Shown here: positions 31,535-40,703 of the stretch, one piece after another
How the letters are laid out: each line of letters starts with the position of its first letter
Numbering within the stretch: position 1 is the first letter of the stretch
From: Amycolatopsis oliviviridis
GTDB taxonomy: Bacteria; Actinomycetota; Actinomycetes; Mycobacteriales; Pseudonocardiaceae
Length of the DNA stretch: 64,000 nucleotides
Assembly (NCBI RefSeq): GCF_014654365.1
Contig: NZ_BNAY01000001.1
Location: 1,550,001 to 1,614,000 of the forward strand
Direction: 5' to 3'
Position numbers and translations under genes: made by a program
Notes under the pieces: model-generated
What the model saw: the letters and a program-made list of their open reading frames with translations, nothing else
Databases searched by the model: none
What the model was told of the DNA's origin: nothing

Positions 31535-32182
31535 GTGACCTCGGACCCCGCCGCCCCTCTCGGACTGCGCGAACGCAAGAAACGCGCGGCCCGTCGTGCC
31601 ATGAGCGAGGCAGCGCTCAAGCTCGCCGCGGAGAAGGGCGTCGAACAGGTCCGCGTCGAGGACATCGCCAACGCCGTCGGCGTCTCCGCGCGCACGTTCA
31701 ACAACTACTTCTCCAGCAAGGAGGAGGCGATCTGCTCGTTCATCGTCGAACGGCAGGAACGCGTGCTGGAGGCACTGCGGGAAAGGCCGCCCGAAGAGCC
31801 GCTGTGGGAAGCGGTCAGCGCCGCGACCCTGGAGACCTATGGCCGCGACGGCGAGCCGAACCGCGACACGGTGCAGGTCGCGCGATCGATGATCCTGCAC
31901 CCGTCGGTGCACGGCGAGTTCCTCAAGGCGCACGCCACCGTCGAGCGGGTACTGGCCGAGGGGATCCTGGAGCGGGCGGGCGCCGGCGCCGAAAACGCGT
32001 TGAACGCGCGGCTGATGGCGGCCATCGTGGAGTCCGCGGTGAAGACGGCGTTCTTCAACTGGCTGATGAACGAGGGTGCCGAGCCCTTCCTGGAAACGAT
32101 CGCGGCCCTCCTGCGCGAGGCCTCGATGGGCGTCCCTTCACTCACCCGGCCCGAACCGGTGAAAAAACCGAAGAAGCAGTAA
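31535..32182 (+). CDS. TetR/AcrR family regulator of the ABC exporter
   Basis: I start at the GTG at 31535 (215 residues). The longer frame from 31469 runs through the promoter. The DNA-binding domain is at the N-terminus (GLRERKKRAARRAMSEAALKLAAEKG and VSARTFNNYFSSKEEAICSF), followed by a helical domain with EPLWEAVSAATLETYGRDGE. It precedes the two ABC transporter genes by 30 bp on the same strand, so it probably controls the exporter operon. This is a common arrangement for drug efflux, and the inducer is unknown. Confidence 0.88.
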   Translation: MTSDPAAPLGLRERKKRAARRAMSEAALKLAAEKGVEQVRVEDIANAVGVSARTFNNYFSSKEEAICSFIVERQERVLEALRERPPEEPLWEAVSAATLETYGRDGEPNRDTVQVARSMILHPSVHGEFLKAHATVERVLAEGILERAGAGAENALNARLMAAIVESAVKTAFFNWLMNEGAEPFLETIAALLREASMGVPSLTRPEPVKKPKKQ

Positions 32183-32212
32183 CACCCTACCCACCACTGG
32201 GGAGAAACCGTT

Positions 32213-33946
32213 GTGCTGACGAAGCTGTTGCGCATTCACCTGCGCCCGTACCGGCGAGAACTGTGGCTGATCGTGCTGCTGCAGTTCGTGCAGACCCTCG
32301 CCGGGCTCTACTTGCCCACGCTGAACGCCGACATCATCGATCACGGCGTGGTCAAGGGCGACATCGACTACATCCTCGGTGTCGGCGGCGTCATGCTGCT
32401 GGTGTCGCTGGTGCAGATCGCGTGCTCGATCGGCGCCGTCTACTTCGGCGCCCGTACCGCGATGGCGGTCGGCCGCGACATCCGCGACGCGATCTTCCAC
32501 CGGGTCCAGGACTTCTCCGCCCGTGAAGTCGGCCAGTTCGGGACGCCGTCGCTGATCACGCGCACGACCAACGACGTCCAGCAGGTGCAGATGCTGACGT
32601 TGATGTCCTTCACCCTCATGGTGTCCGCACCGATCATGTGCTTCGGCGGCATCATCATGGCGCTGAACCAGGACGTCACCCTCTCCTGGCTGCTCGTGGT
32701 CGTGGTGCCGATCCTCGGCGCCGCGGTCGGGATCATCATCGCGAAGATGCGACCGGCGTTCCGGCTGATGCAGGAGCGCATCGACAAGATCAACCAGATC
32801 CTGCGCGAGCAGATCATGGGCATCCGCGTGATCCGGGCCTTCGTCAAGGACACCCACGAGCGGCGCCGGTTCACCAAGGCGAACACCGAACTGCTGGACG
32901 TCTCCCTGATCGTCGGCAGGCTCATGGCGCTGATGTTCCCCATCGTCATGCTCGTGATGAACGCCTCCAGCGTCGCGGTGCTGTGGTTCGGCGGGCTGCG
33001 CATCGACGACGGCAGCATGCAGATCGGCGCGCTCACCGCGTTCCTGTCCTACCTGATGCAGATCCTGATGGCGGTCATGATGGCCACCTTCATGTTCATG
33101 ATGGTGCCGCGGGCCGAGGTCAGCGCCGAGCGCATCACCGAGGTACTCGACACGCACACTAGCGTCGTCCTTCCGGCGAACCCCGTCAGCCCCGGGGAAG
33201 TGCACGGGCGGCTCGAACTGTCCGATGTGGAGTTCCGCTACCCGGGAGCGGAAAAGCCGGTGCTGCAGGAGATCTCGCTGTCGGCGCGGCCCGGTGAGAC
33301 GACCGCGATCATCGGCAGCACGGGCAGCGGGAAGACCACGCTGCTGAACCTGATCCCCCGGCTCATGGACGCCACCGACGGCTCGGTGCGCGTCGACGAC
33401 GTCGACGTCCGGGAGCTGGACTCGACCGTGCTGTCCGACGCCGTCGGGCTGGTGCCGCAGAAGCCGTACCTGTTCGCCGGGACGGTCGCGAGCAACCTCC
33501 GCTACGGCAAGTCCGACGCCACGGACGAGGAACTCTGGCACGCCCTGGAAGTGGCACAGGGCAAGGACTTCGTCGAGCGGATGCCCGAAGGACTGGACTC
33601 CCCCATCGCCCAGGGCGGCACCAACGTCTCGGGCGGCCAGCGGCAGCGGCTCGCGATCGCGCGGATGCTGGTGCGGCGTCCCGAGATCTATCTCTTCGAC
33701 GACTCCTTCTCCGCGCTCGACTACGCGACCGACGCCGCGCTGCGACGGGCGCTGGTGGCCGAGACCGCCGAGGCGACCGTGGTCATCGTCGCGCAGCGGG
33801 TCAGCACGATCCGCCACGCCGACCGCATCATCGTGCTCGACGAAGGCCGCGTCGTCGGCAACGGCACGCACACCGAACTCATGGACGGCAACGAAACCTA
33901 CCGGGAGATCGTGCTGTCCCAGCTGACCGAGCAGGAGGCCGCCTGA
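32213..33946 (+). CDS. ABC exporter half-transporter, degenerate site
   Basis: A GTG start after GGGGAG gives 577 residues: six membrane helices (about 1-300) then an ATPase domain. Walker A is IIGSTGSGKTTLLNLI and the signature motif is VSGGQRQR. The residue after Walker B is Asp instead of the catalytic Glu (IYLFDDSFSALD), and the H-loop has Gln (VIVAQRVSTI). That pattern marks the degenerate half of heterodimeric exporters such as TM287/288 or EfrAB. The partner gene starts within its stop codon (TGATG). Substrate is unknown, probably drugs or lipids. Confidence 0.92.
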   Translation: MLTKLLRIHLRPYRRELWLIVLLQFVQTLAGLYLPTLNADIIDHGVVKGDIDYILGVGGVMLLVSLVQIACSIGAVYFGARTAMAVGRDIRDAIFHRVQDFSAREVGQFGTPSLITRTTNDVQQVQMLTLMSFTLMVSAPIMCFGGIIMALNQDVTLSWLLVVVVPILGAAVGIIIAKMRPAFRLMQERIDKINQILREQIMGIRVIRAFVKDTHERRRFTKANTELLDVSLIVGRLMALMFPIVMLVMNASSVAVLWFGGLRIDDGSMQIGALTAFLSYLMQILMAVMMATFMFMMVPRAEVSAERITEVLDTHTSVVLPANPVSPGEVHGRLELSDVEFRYPGAEKPVLQEISLSARPGETTAIIGSTGSGKTTLLNLIPRLMDATDGSVRVDDVDVRELDSTVLSDAVGLVPQKPYLFAGTVASNLRYGKSDATDEELWHALEVAQGKDFVERMPEGLDSPIAQGGTNVSGGQRQRLAIARMLVRRPEIYLFDDSFSALDYATDAALRRALVAETAEATVVIVAQRVSTIRHADRIIVLDEGRVVGNGTHTELMDGNETYREIVLSQLTEQEAA

Positions 33947-35970
33947 TGAGCGCGCCCGAATCCACGACGGACGCCGCGAGCGCTCCGGCCAAACCGGTGG
34001 GCGAGCGCGCGAGCGCCGCACGGGGACCCGGCCCCGGTGGAGGCGGTTTCGGCCGCGGCCCCGCCGCCTTCATGGGCGGACAGTCGGGCGAGAAGGCCCT
34101 GGACTTCAAGGGATCGTTCAAACGCCTGCTGGGTCTGTTGAAACCGCAGCGCGCCATGTTGTACGGGATCCTGCTCTTCGGCATCGCCAGCGTCGCGCTG
34201 AGCGTCATCGGACCGAAGATCCTCGGCATGGCGACGGACCTCATCTTCGCGGGTGTCGTCGCGAAGGACATGCCGTCGGGGGCCAGCAAGGAAGAGGTCA
34301 TCGCCGGGCTGCGCGCGGCGGGCAACACCACCGTCGCCGATCTGTACTCGGGTATCGACTTCGTCCCAGGCCAGCGCATCGACATCGACGCCGTCGGCCA
34401 GGTCCTGATGTGGGTGCTGCTCCTCTACATCGTGGCGTCGTTCTTCGCGCTGCTGCAAGCGCGCCTGACCACGAACCTGGTCCAGCGGGCCGTGTTCGAG
34501 CTGCGGGAACGGATCGAGGAGAAGTTCGCCAAGCTCCCGCTGAGCTACTTCGACCGCCAGCCGCGCGGTGAGGTGCTGAGCCGGGCGACCAACGACATCG
34601 ACAACCTGGCGCTGTCCCTGCAGCAGACACTCGCGCAGATCGTGTCGTCGCTGCTGACGGTCATCGGCGTGCTCGTGATGATGTTCCTCATCTCGCCGGT
34701 ACTGGCACTGGTCGCGCTGCTCTCGGTGCCCGCTTCGGTGGTCGTCGCGGCCAAGATCGGCAAGAAGGCGCAGCCGCAGTTCATCAAGCAGTGGTCCACC
34801 ACGGGACGGCTCAACGCGCACATCGAGGAGATGTACACCGGGCACTCGCTGGTCAAGGTGTTCGGCCGCCGCGAGGAGGCCGAGGAGGTCTTCCGCGAGC
34901 ACAACGACACGCTGTACAACGCGAGCTTCAAGGCGCAGTTCATCTCGGGCACCATCCAGCCCGCGATGATGTTCATCGGCAACCTGAGCTACGTGCTGGT
35001 GGCGGTCATCGGCGCGCTGCGGGTGGCTTCCGGGACGCTGTCGCTCGGCGACGTCCAGGCGTTCATCCAGTACTCGCGGCAGTTCAGCCAGCCGGTCACG
35101 CAGATCGCCAGCATGGCGAACCTGCTGCAGTCCGGGATCGCGTCCGCGGAGCGGGTCTTCGCGTTGCTCGACGCGGACGAGCAGGAGCCCGAGCCCGCCG
35201 AACCCGCGCGGGTGGAGAACGCGCGCGGCCAGGTCGAGTTCGAACACGTGTCGTTCCGGTACACCGCGGACGCACCGCTCATCGAGGACCTGTCGCTCAC
35301 CGTCGAACCGGGGCACACGGTGGCCATCGTCGGCCCGACCGGCGCGGGGAAGACCACGCTGGTCAACCTGCTCATGCGGTTCTACGAACTCGACGGCGGC
35401 CGGATCACCCTGGACGGCGTCGACATCGCCGGGATGGACCGCGAGGACCTGCGGGCCAAGACCGGCATGGTGCTGCAGGACGCGTGGCTGTTCGGCGGCA
35501 CGATCGCGGAGAACATCGCCTACGGTTCCGCGGGCGCCACGCAGGAAGAGATCGTCGCGGCGGCCAAGGCGACCCACGTCGACCGGTTCGTCCGCACCCT
35601 GCCCGACGGCTACGACACGGTGATCGACGACGAGGGCGGCACGGTCAGCGCCGGCGAGAAACAGCTGATCACCGTCGCGAGGGCGTTCCTGGCGAAGCCC
35701 GCGATCCTCATCCTCGACGAGGCCACCAGTTCGGTCGACACCCGGACCGAGGTCCTGATCCAGCGGGCGATGAATTCGCTGCGCGAGGGGCGGACGAGTT
35801 TCGTCATCGCGCACCGGCTGTCCACCATCCGGGACGCGGACGTCATTCTCGTGATGGAGAACGGTTCGATCGTCGAGCAGGGCGACCACGAAACGCTGCT
35901 GCTCACCGGTGGTGCGTACGCGCGTTTGTACGCCGCCCAGTTCGCCGAGGCGCTGGCCGAAACAGACTGA
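33946..35970 (+). CDS. ABC exporter half-transporter, consensus ATPase
   Basis: The 674-residue partner has a long N-terminal glycine-rich extension (PGPGGGGFGRGPAAFMGG), six membrane helices and an ATPase domain. The residues of Walker B and H-loop are consensus (LDEATSSVDTRTE, VIAHRLSTI), while the signature is unusual (VSAGEKQ instead of LSGGQ). Together with the degenerate first subunit, this forms one functional ATP site. The extension is not found in most family members and may be involved in regulation. A long palindrome follows at 35984. Confidence 0.92.
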   Translation: MSAPESTTDAASAPAKPVGERASAARGPGPGGGGFGRGPAAFMGGQSGEKALDFKGSFKRLLGLLKPQRAMLYGILLFGIASVALSVIGPKILGMATDLIFAGVVAKDMPSGASKEEVIAGLRAAGNTTVADLYSGIDFVPGQRIDIDAVGQVLMWVLLLYIVASFFALLQARLTTNLVQRAVFELRERIEEKFAKLPLSYFDRQPRGEVLSRATNDIDNLALSLQQTLAQIVSSLLTVIGVLVMMFLISPVLALVALLSVPASVVVAAKIGKKAQPQFIKQWSTTGRLNAHIEEMYTGHSLVKVFGRREEAEEVFREHNDTLYNASFKAQFISGTIQPAMMFIGNLSYVLVAVIGALRVASGTLSLGDVQAFIQYSRQFSQPVTQIASMANLLQSGIASAERVFALLDADEQEPEPAEPARVENARGQVEFEHVSFRYTADAPLIEDLSLTVEPGHTVAIVGPTGAGKTTLVNLLMRFYELDGGRITLDGVDIAGMDREDLRAKTGMVLQDAWLFGGTIAENIAYGSAGATQEEIVAAAKATHVDRFVRTLPDGYDTVIDDEGGTVSAGEKQLITVARAFLAKPAILILDEATSSVDTRTEVLIQRAMNSLREGRTSFVIAHRLSTIRDADVILVMENGSIVEQGDHETLLLTGGAYARLYAAQFAEALAETD

Positions 35971-35983
35971 GCCACCGCCGGCC

Positions 35984-36026
35984 GAAGGCCCCTTTTCCTA
36001 CTTTCACGGTAGGAAAAGGGGCCTTC
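35984..36026. repeat. Long palindrome, GAAGGCCCC family
   Basis: Perfect 18-bp arms (GAAGGCCCCTTTTCCTAC) with a 7-nt loop, between the ABC exporter and LigD-like genes, both on the plus strand. No convergent gene is present, so any terminator role would act on the exporter transcript only. Confidence 0.85.
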
Positions 36027-36097
36027 ACCACGCGTACGGACGGTGAACGGCGCTAGGCTTGCGTGACCGGATCCGGAGAGGGGTGCGCTGGCCGACC

Positions 36098-37537
36098 ATG
36101 GCGGAGAAACTCGGCGAATACCGCCGTAAGCGCAGACCGGGGCACACTCCCGAGCCTCTTCCGGATCGCGACGGACAGACCGGGGCCGACGATCTCTTCG
36201 TCATCCAGGAACACCACGCGAGCAGCCTGCACTGGGACGTCAGGCTCGAACGGGACGGGGTCCTCGTCTCCTGGGCGGTGCCGAAAGGCCTGCCGATGTC
36301 GCCGGACCTCGAACGCCTCGCCGTGCACACCGAAGACCACCCGATGGAATACCTCACCTTCGAAGGCGAGATTCCCGCCGGCGAATACGGCGGCGGCACC
36401 ATGACGATCTGGGACACCGGCCGGTACGAAACGCTGCACTTCAACAACCACAAGGTCGAGGTCGTCTTCCACGGGACACGGGCCCGCGGGAAATACCTGT
36501 TCCTCAACGTGAAAAAGGACGGGAATGATCGCGGCTGGTTGCTCAAACGGCTCGATCCCGCGGACCCGGGACGCACCGGACTGCCGTCTTTCCTCGCGCC
36601 GATGCTGACCAAACCGGGGCGTCTCCCCTCGACCGGCGAAGACGCGGACTGGGCGTACGAATTCGACTGGTCCGGGCGCCGCACCCTGATCCGTGTGTCC
36701 GGGGGCCGGATCACCGCATACGACGATTCCGGCGACGATGTCACCGGGTTGTACCCGGAATTCCGCGGGCTGGGCGAGCAGTTCGGGGCCACCGAAGCCT
36801 TTCTTGACGGGGAAATCGTCGTCTTCGACGGTGGGCGGCCCAGCCCGGAAGGTCTCGGGCACCGCGCGCGGGCGACGAAGACCTCCGCGAAACGACTCAC
36901 CGCGCGGTACCCGGCGTTCTATCTGGTCAACGATCTCCTGCACCTGGACGGTCGTTCCTGTGTCGAGTCGTCGTATGTGGAACGGCGGGAGCTCCTCGAC
37001 GGAATCGGCCTCGCCGGACCGCATTGGCAGGTCCCGCGGTTCTATCTGGGGGACGGCGGCGCGGTCGCGCGGGCGGCCCGTGAACACGGGCTCGCCGGCA
37101 TCATCGCCAAACGGGCCGGCTCCGCGTACCACCCGGGAAAGCGCACCGGGGACTGGCTTTCCATCACCGGGACCAGGGTCCAGCAGGTGGTGCTGGGCGG
37201 CTGGCGGCCGGGCGGCGGCAGCCGGGCGGGCACGTTCAGTTCGCTGCTGCTCGGCGTCCCGCACGAGAACGGCTTGCGGTACATCGGAAACGTCGGCGTC
37301 GGCTTCGCCGTCGACGAACTGGAGGAACTGTCCCAGCGGCTGTTCCGCTTGGAGCGCAAGACCTCACCGTTCGACTCCGTCCCGGAGAAGCAGGCGCGGG
37401 ACGCGCATTGGTCGAGGCCGACCATCGTCGGCGAGGTCGTCTTCGGCGGCTGGACCGAGGCCGGCTGCCTGCGCAATCCGCGCTGGCGCGGCCTCCTTCC
37501 GGACGTCAGCGCCGACGACGTCGAACCGAACGGCTGA
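36098..37537 (+). CDS. LigD-like protein: phosphoesterase domain plus degenerate ligase domain
   Basis: ATG 36098 gives 479 residues. The N-terminal 3'-phosphoesterase domain (about 20-150) is intact: QEHHASSLHWDVRLERDG, VHTEDHPMEYLTFEGEIP and AGEYGGGTMTIWD. The following ligase-like domain keeps FLDGEIVVFD and GIIAKR but the nucleotidyl-transfer motif reads YEFDWSG, with Asp190 instead of the essential Lys (usual form ExKxDG). Motif V, normally with one or two Lys, reads DWLSIT. It should therefore trim 3' ends but cannot be adenylated as in classical LigD. It may bind Ku or the LigD-type polymerase; the ligation step would need another ligase, which I do not see here. Confidence 0.87.
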   Translation: MAEKLGEYRRKRRPGHTPEPLPDRDGQTGADDLFVIQEHHASSLHWDVRLERDGVLVSWAVPKGLPMSPDLERLAVHTEDHPMEYLTFEGEIPAGEYGGGTMTIWDTGRYETLHFNNHKVEVVFHGTRARGKYLFLNVKKDGNDRGWLLKRLDPADPGRTGLPSFLAPMLTKPGRLPSTGEDADWAYEFDWSGRRTLIRVSGGRITAYDDSGDDVTGLYPEFRGLGEQFGATEAFLDGEIVVFDGGRPSPEGLGHRARATKTSAKRLTARYPAFYLVNDLLHLDGRSCVESSYVERRELLDGIGLAGPHWQVPRFYLGDGGAVARAAREHGLAGIIAKRAGSAYHPGKRTGDWLSITGTRVQQVVLGGWRPGGGSRAGTFSSLLLGVPHENGLRYIGNVGVGFAVDELEELSQRLFRLERKTSPFDSVPEKQARDAHWSRPTIVGEVVFGGWTEAGCLRNPRWRGLLPDVSADDVEPNG

Positions 37538-37538
37538 T

Positions 37539-37892
37539 CTACAGCCTCACGTCCTCGACGTGCTGCCGGACGTCGAGGTCGGCGCCGACCCCGCTGACGT
37601 CCAGAATCCTTGACACCAAAGCGGTTTTCACGATCACCGAGAACCGCGGCGCCACGGAGTTCGCCTCCTCCAGCGCGTGCAATCCCGCGCAGCTGAGGAA
37701 ACCGACGCCCGAGAGGTCGAGGATCACTTGCCGTCCCGTGCCACAGGCACCGTTGAGTTCGGTGCGGAACCTGCCGATCGTGGCCGCGTCGATCTCCCCC
37801 ACCGCGGTAAGGATGACGACGCCGTCTTCGCGGCGGTTGGTGGTCACGGCCAGGGGCGGCGGTTCGCCGGGTACGCGCTGGCCAGGCAACAT
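37539..37892 (-). CDS. STAS-domain anti-sigma-factor antagonist
   Basis: I take ATG 37892 (117 residues) after AGAGAGG. The protein has the STAS pattern VVILTAVGEIDAATIGRFRT, then VILDLSGVGFLSCAGLHALE, where the Ser of FLSCAG is the usual phosphorylated residue. Such proteins release sigma factors by binding anti-sigma kinases when dephosphorylated. The partner kinase is not adjacent. It is convergent with the LigD-like gene, with stop codons only one base apart. Confidence 0.88.
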   Translation of the reverse strand: MLPGQRVPGEPPPLAVTTNRREDGVVILTAVGEIDAATIGRFRTELNGACGTGRQVILDLSGVGFLSCAGLHALEEANSVAPRFSVIVKTALVSRILDVSGVGADLDVRQHVEDVRL

Positions 37893-37967
37893 TGGGGGCG
37901 CCTCTCTCCAGACCACCAAGTCCCCTCGACGGTACTCACGAGCGGCGAGAGGTCAACCCGGGCTACC

Positions 37968-39479
37968 TCATTTGAGCCATTTCGGTCGCGAACCTTTACT
38001 CAGCTCTTGCCATTCCCCGGCGAAGCGCCGGTGCGCGGCCTCCGCGGCGGCGACGGAACGACCGTGCAGGAGACCGTAGGTGAAAGCGTTTTCGGCCTCG
38101 GCGTAGGCGCGGAGACCGAGAAGCCTCAGGACTTCCCGGGTGACCACGACGTCGTGGTGGGTACCGAGGGTGGTTTGCACCGACTTGACGTTGTTTCGCC
38201 ATTTTCGAAGCTTCTTGCCCGCCACCGGCCGGACCGTGTCCGCGGCGTACCGGGCACGCTTCGCCTTCTTGCGCACCTCGTGCAACGCGGCGTCCTGCTC
38301 CGGGCCGGGCTCCAGCTCGCTCGCCGCGGCGACCGCCTCGCGCAGCTTCCGGTCCGAACGCGCGACCGCTTTACGCAGCTCTTTCCTGCCGTCCTTGATC
38401 TTCCGCGGCTTGGCGACGATCTTTTCCAATGATCGCAACAGATCCGTGTACCGCGTGCTGTCGAGCGCCCGGATGGCCCGCGCCTTGGCTTCTTCGGCTT
38501 CGCGGGCGAAGTGCCGCGTCATCAGCTGCTCGACGTTGCCCAGTACCAGTTCGGCGGGCAGTGCGCCGACCTCCTCGTGCAGCCGCGCGGCCATCACCTC
38601 GGTGTCCCGCGCCGGCCCGAGTTCGCCGCCGAGCCAGCGGAGTTCAGCGGCGAGCCCGTTCGCGACGTCGGCGTCGAGAGAGCGGCGGAAGGTTCTCAAG
38701 CCGCTCCGCAGCCGCCTGCTCGCGACCCGCATCTGGTGCACCGCGTCTTCGACGTCCCGGCGGACCCCGATGTCGTTGCGGCGCAGAGCGTCCAGCTGCT
38801 GTGCGAAGTAGTCCGCCAGCACCGAACCGGACGCTCCCCTGGACGGCGGCACGAGCTCGTCGGTCAGCCGACGGAGCTTCGACGGCCACCTCGACCGCTC
38901 CGCGCCCGCCTTCACGACGGCCCTGTCCAGGCTGTCGAGCACTTCCGGATCGGTGCCGGGCGAGAGTTCGATCTCGATCTCCCGCCAGCGGTCGAGGTGA
39001 GCCTTCTCCCCGCCCGCCTCACCGGTGACGACGTCGTCGGTCAGCGTCGCGACTTCGCGCCCCTTCGCGTCGAGCAAGGCGTACGACGTGCGTTCGGTGC
39101 GCAGGTGCGCGGCCTGGACGAGCTTGGCGCCGAGAGTGTGCGCGCGGACCAGTTTCGCCAGCGCGCCGGGCACCTTGTCCGGCTTACCCGACAGCGGGAG
39201 CCGGAGTTCCTCGCGTTTGTCCTCGCTGACCGGCAGTTTGAGATGCCAGCCCTCGTCGCTTCCGCCGAGCCTGCGCCGCAGCGTGATCCCCGCCTGCGCG
39301 AGCCGGAAGTCGGAGGTGTCGAAGTACGTGGCGTCGAGGACGTCGACCCGCGGATCGGCCTGGTTCGTCACGGGACCGGCCGGGACCAGCGGCGGGATGG
39401 GCCTGTCCGCCGCCAGGTCGTACTTCCGCTCGATCTCCGCCTCGGCGATCGGGGCGCCTTCCTGCGTCTTCGTCACCAC
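37968..39479 (-). CDS. CYTH-CHAD domain protein
   Basis: The 503-residue protein has an N-terminal CYTH domain with the ExExK metal motif (AEIERKYDL) and the basic strands typical of triphosphate-binding tunnels (ITLRRRLGGSDEGWHLKLP, VDVLDATYFDTSDF). The C-terminal CHAD domain is helical with many conserved His/Arg (DAVHQMRVASRRLRSGLRTF, and KKAKRARYAADTVRP). CYTH proteins cleave inorganic triphosphate or form thiamine triphosphate, and CHAD domains bind polyphosphate. A role in polyphosphate metabolism is likely. It stands alone on this strand. Confidence 0.92.
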   Translation of the reverse strand: MVTKTQEGAPIAEAEIERKYDLAADRPIPPLVPAGPVTNQADPRVDVLDATYFDTSDFRLAQAGITLRRRLGGSDEGWHLKLPVSEDKREELRLPLSGKPDKVPGALAKLVRAHTLGAKLVQAAHLRTERTSYALLDAKGREVATLTDDVVTGEAGGEKAHLDRWREIEIELSPGTDPEVLDSLDRAVVKAGAERSRWPSKLRRLTDELVPPSRGASGSVLADYFAQQLDALRRNDIGVRRDVEDAVHQMRVASRRLRSGLRTFRRSLDADVANGLAAELRWLGGELGPARDTEVMAARLHEEVGALPAELVLGNVEQLMTRHFAREAEEAKARAIRALDSTRYTDLLRSLEKIVAKPRKIKDGRKELRKAVARSDRKLREAVAAASELEPGPEQDAALHEVRKKAKRARYAADTVRPVAGKKLRKWRNNVKSVQTTLGTHHDVVVTREVLRLLGLRAYAEAENAFTYGLLHGRSVAAAEAAHRRFAGEWQELSKGSRPKWLK

Positions 39480-39546
39480 GTCCTCCTTCTCCTCGGCTAC
39501 CCGGAACGATTACCCCAGGAAGAGACGACGGGAAACCCCGATCGGG

Positions 39547-40404
39547 TCACTCGTCCATCCGGTCGTACCGATCCGCCCATTCGGCGAGAACCTGGCGTGA
39601 CCTTTCCTCGGTCAGGGTATCGCTTTCCAGCCGCGCGACAAGGGAATAATACGCCTCGACCGCCACCCGATCGTCGATGAACAGTCCGGCCGCATAGGAA
39701 TCCGTGTACACCACCGCCGGATGCTCGGCGAATTCCATGATGGTGAAAGAGTTCTCGATCGTTCTGCTCACTTCGTTGCTTTCGGGGACGATCCGGATGG
39801 CGCAATAAGGCAGGTTCGCCGACAAGACGAGGTGCAGCAACTGCTCGTGCATGATCCGGGGACAGCCGACGACCGAACGCAGCGCGCGCTCGTGGATGTA
39901 GAACCGGCACCGCGGCGGGCGATCCCGTCGGAGCAGCCGCTGACGCTCCAGCCGCGCGTTCACGACCTGGTCCAGCCGAGCCTGGTCGCGGTTGCCGATC
40001 AGTTCGTAGGTGGTGCGCGCGTACGGCTCGGTCTGCAGCAGTCCGGGGAGCGTCAACGACTCGTAGCGCACCAGGGTGTGCGCGAGATTCTCCTGTATCG
40101 CCAGCGATTGCGTCGGATCGACGAGTTCGTCGAAGTACGGCCGCACCCAGTACAGGTCTCCGCCGGGCTGCGTCAGTTCCAGCAGCAGGTCGCGCTCGGG
40201 CTCCGCGTCGCCGCAGCTCGCGAGGTACAGCGCCGCGTCCACCACGGACAGCTCGCGCAGCCCTTGTTCCCACCTCGTGACCTTGCTCTGCAACCAGCCG
40301 TTACGGCGGCTGACGTCGGCTCCGCTGAAGTGCCTGCGCTGCCGGAACGCCTTCATGCGGTGGCCCAGTTCCCGGGTCCGCGCCGTCGAATCCTTCTCAA
40401 CCAT
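39547..40404 (-). CDS. XRE-type regulator with DUF5753 domain
   Basis: I start at ATG 40404 (285 residues). A helix-turn-helix of the XRE type (GHRMKAFRQRRHFSGADVSRRNGWLQSKVTRWEQG) is followed by the DUF5753 domain (residues ~80-285): FDELVDPTQSLAIQ, TLPGLLQTEPYARTTYELIG, RCRFYIHERALRSVVG and VVYTDSYAAGLFIDDR. Actinomycetes carry many such regulators, often paired with a small DUF397 protein. No DUF397 gene is visible next to it. A TACTTT -10-like hexamer seven bases before the ATG suggests a leaderless transcript. Confidence 0.87.
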   Translation of the reverse strand: MVEKDSTARTRELGHRMKAFRQRRHFSGADVSRRNGWLQSKVTRWEQGLRELSVVDAALYLASCGDAEPERDLLLELTQPGGDLYWVRPYFDELVDPTQSLAIQENLAHTLVRYESLTLPGLLQTEPYARTTYELIGNRDQARLDQVVNARLERQRLLRRDRPPRCRFYIHERALRSVVGCPRIMHEQLLHLVLSANLPYCAIRIVPESNEVSRTIENSFTIMEFAEHPAVVYTDSYAAGLFIDDRVAVEAYYSLVARLESDTLTEERSRQVLAEWADRYDRMDE

Positions 40405-40504
40405 GCGGGACAAAGTAGAGCGGAACTCCGGCCGCGCAGTGATTGCCACGCGGTAATTCACCTCAACTGCTGATAACTTGCGCTCGCGCATTTATGCGAA
40501 GCGC

Positions 40505-40539
40505 CCCTTCGCGTACGAAGCACCTTCGCACGCGAAGGG
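40505..40539. repeat. Short inverted repeat, CCCTTCGCG
   Basis: Perfect 9-bp arms CCCTTCGCG and CGCGAAGGG with a 17-nt loop that itself has CGAAG/CTTCG complementarity. It lies between divergent genes, so it is more likely regulatory than a terminator. Confidence 0.55.
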
Positions 40540-40648
40540 TTCTTTAAGTTTATAGCGGAAGAATGAATGGGGAGCCAGCAATTCGAAAGTGGATTCATTG
40601 CGCTGCCGCGAGTGCCACTCACTCGCCTCTCCCCCTCACGACGCCGAA

Positions 40649-40703
40649 GTCCGTGAAGGCCTCCTTGAGGGACTCTGGGTCCCTCAAGGAGGCCTTCACG
40701 GAC
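40649..40703. repeat. Long palindrome, GTGAAGGCCTCCTTGAGG family
   Basis: Perfect 24-bp arms (40649-40672, 40680-40703) with a 7-nt loop. The outer GTGAAGGCC is shared with the element at 20499. It lies between divergent genes, about 110 bp upstream of the erythromycin esterase-like start, so a terminator role is unlikely. Confidence 0.88.

Noticed and set aside
33898..35889. 663-codon frame antisense to the second ABC exporter gene
   Set aside because: Mirror frame of a conserved ATPase with no ribosome site and no domains.
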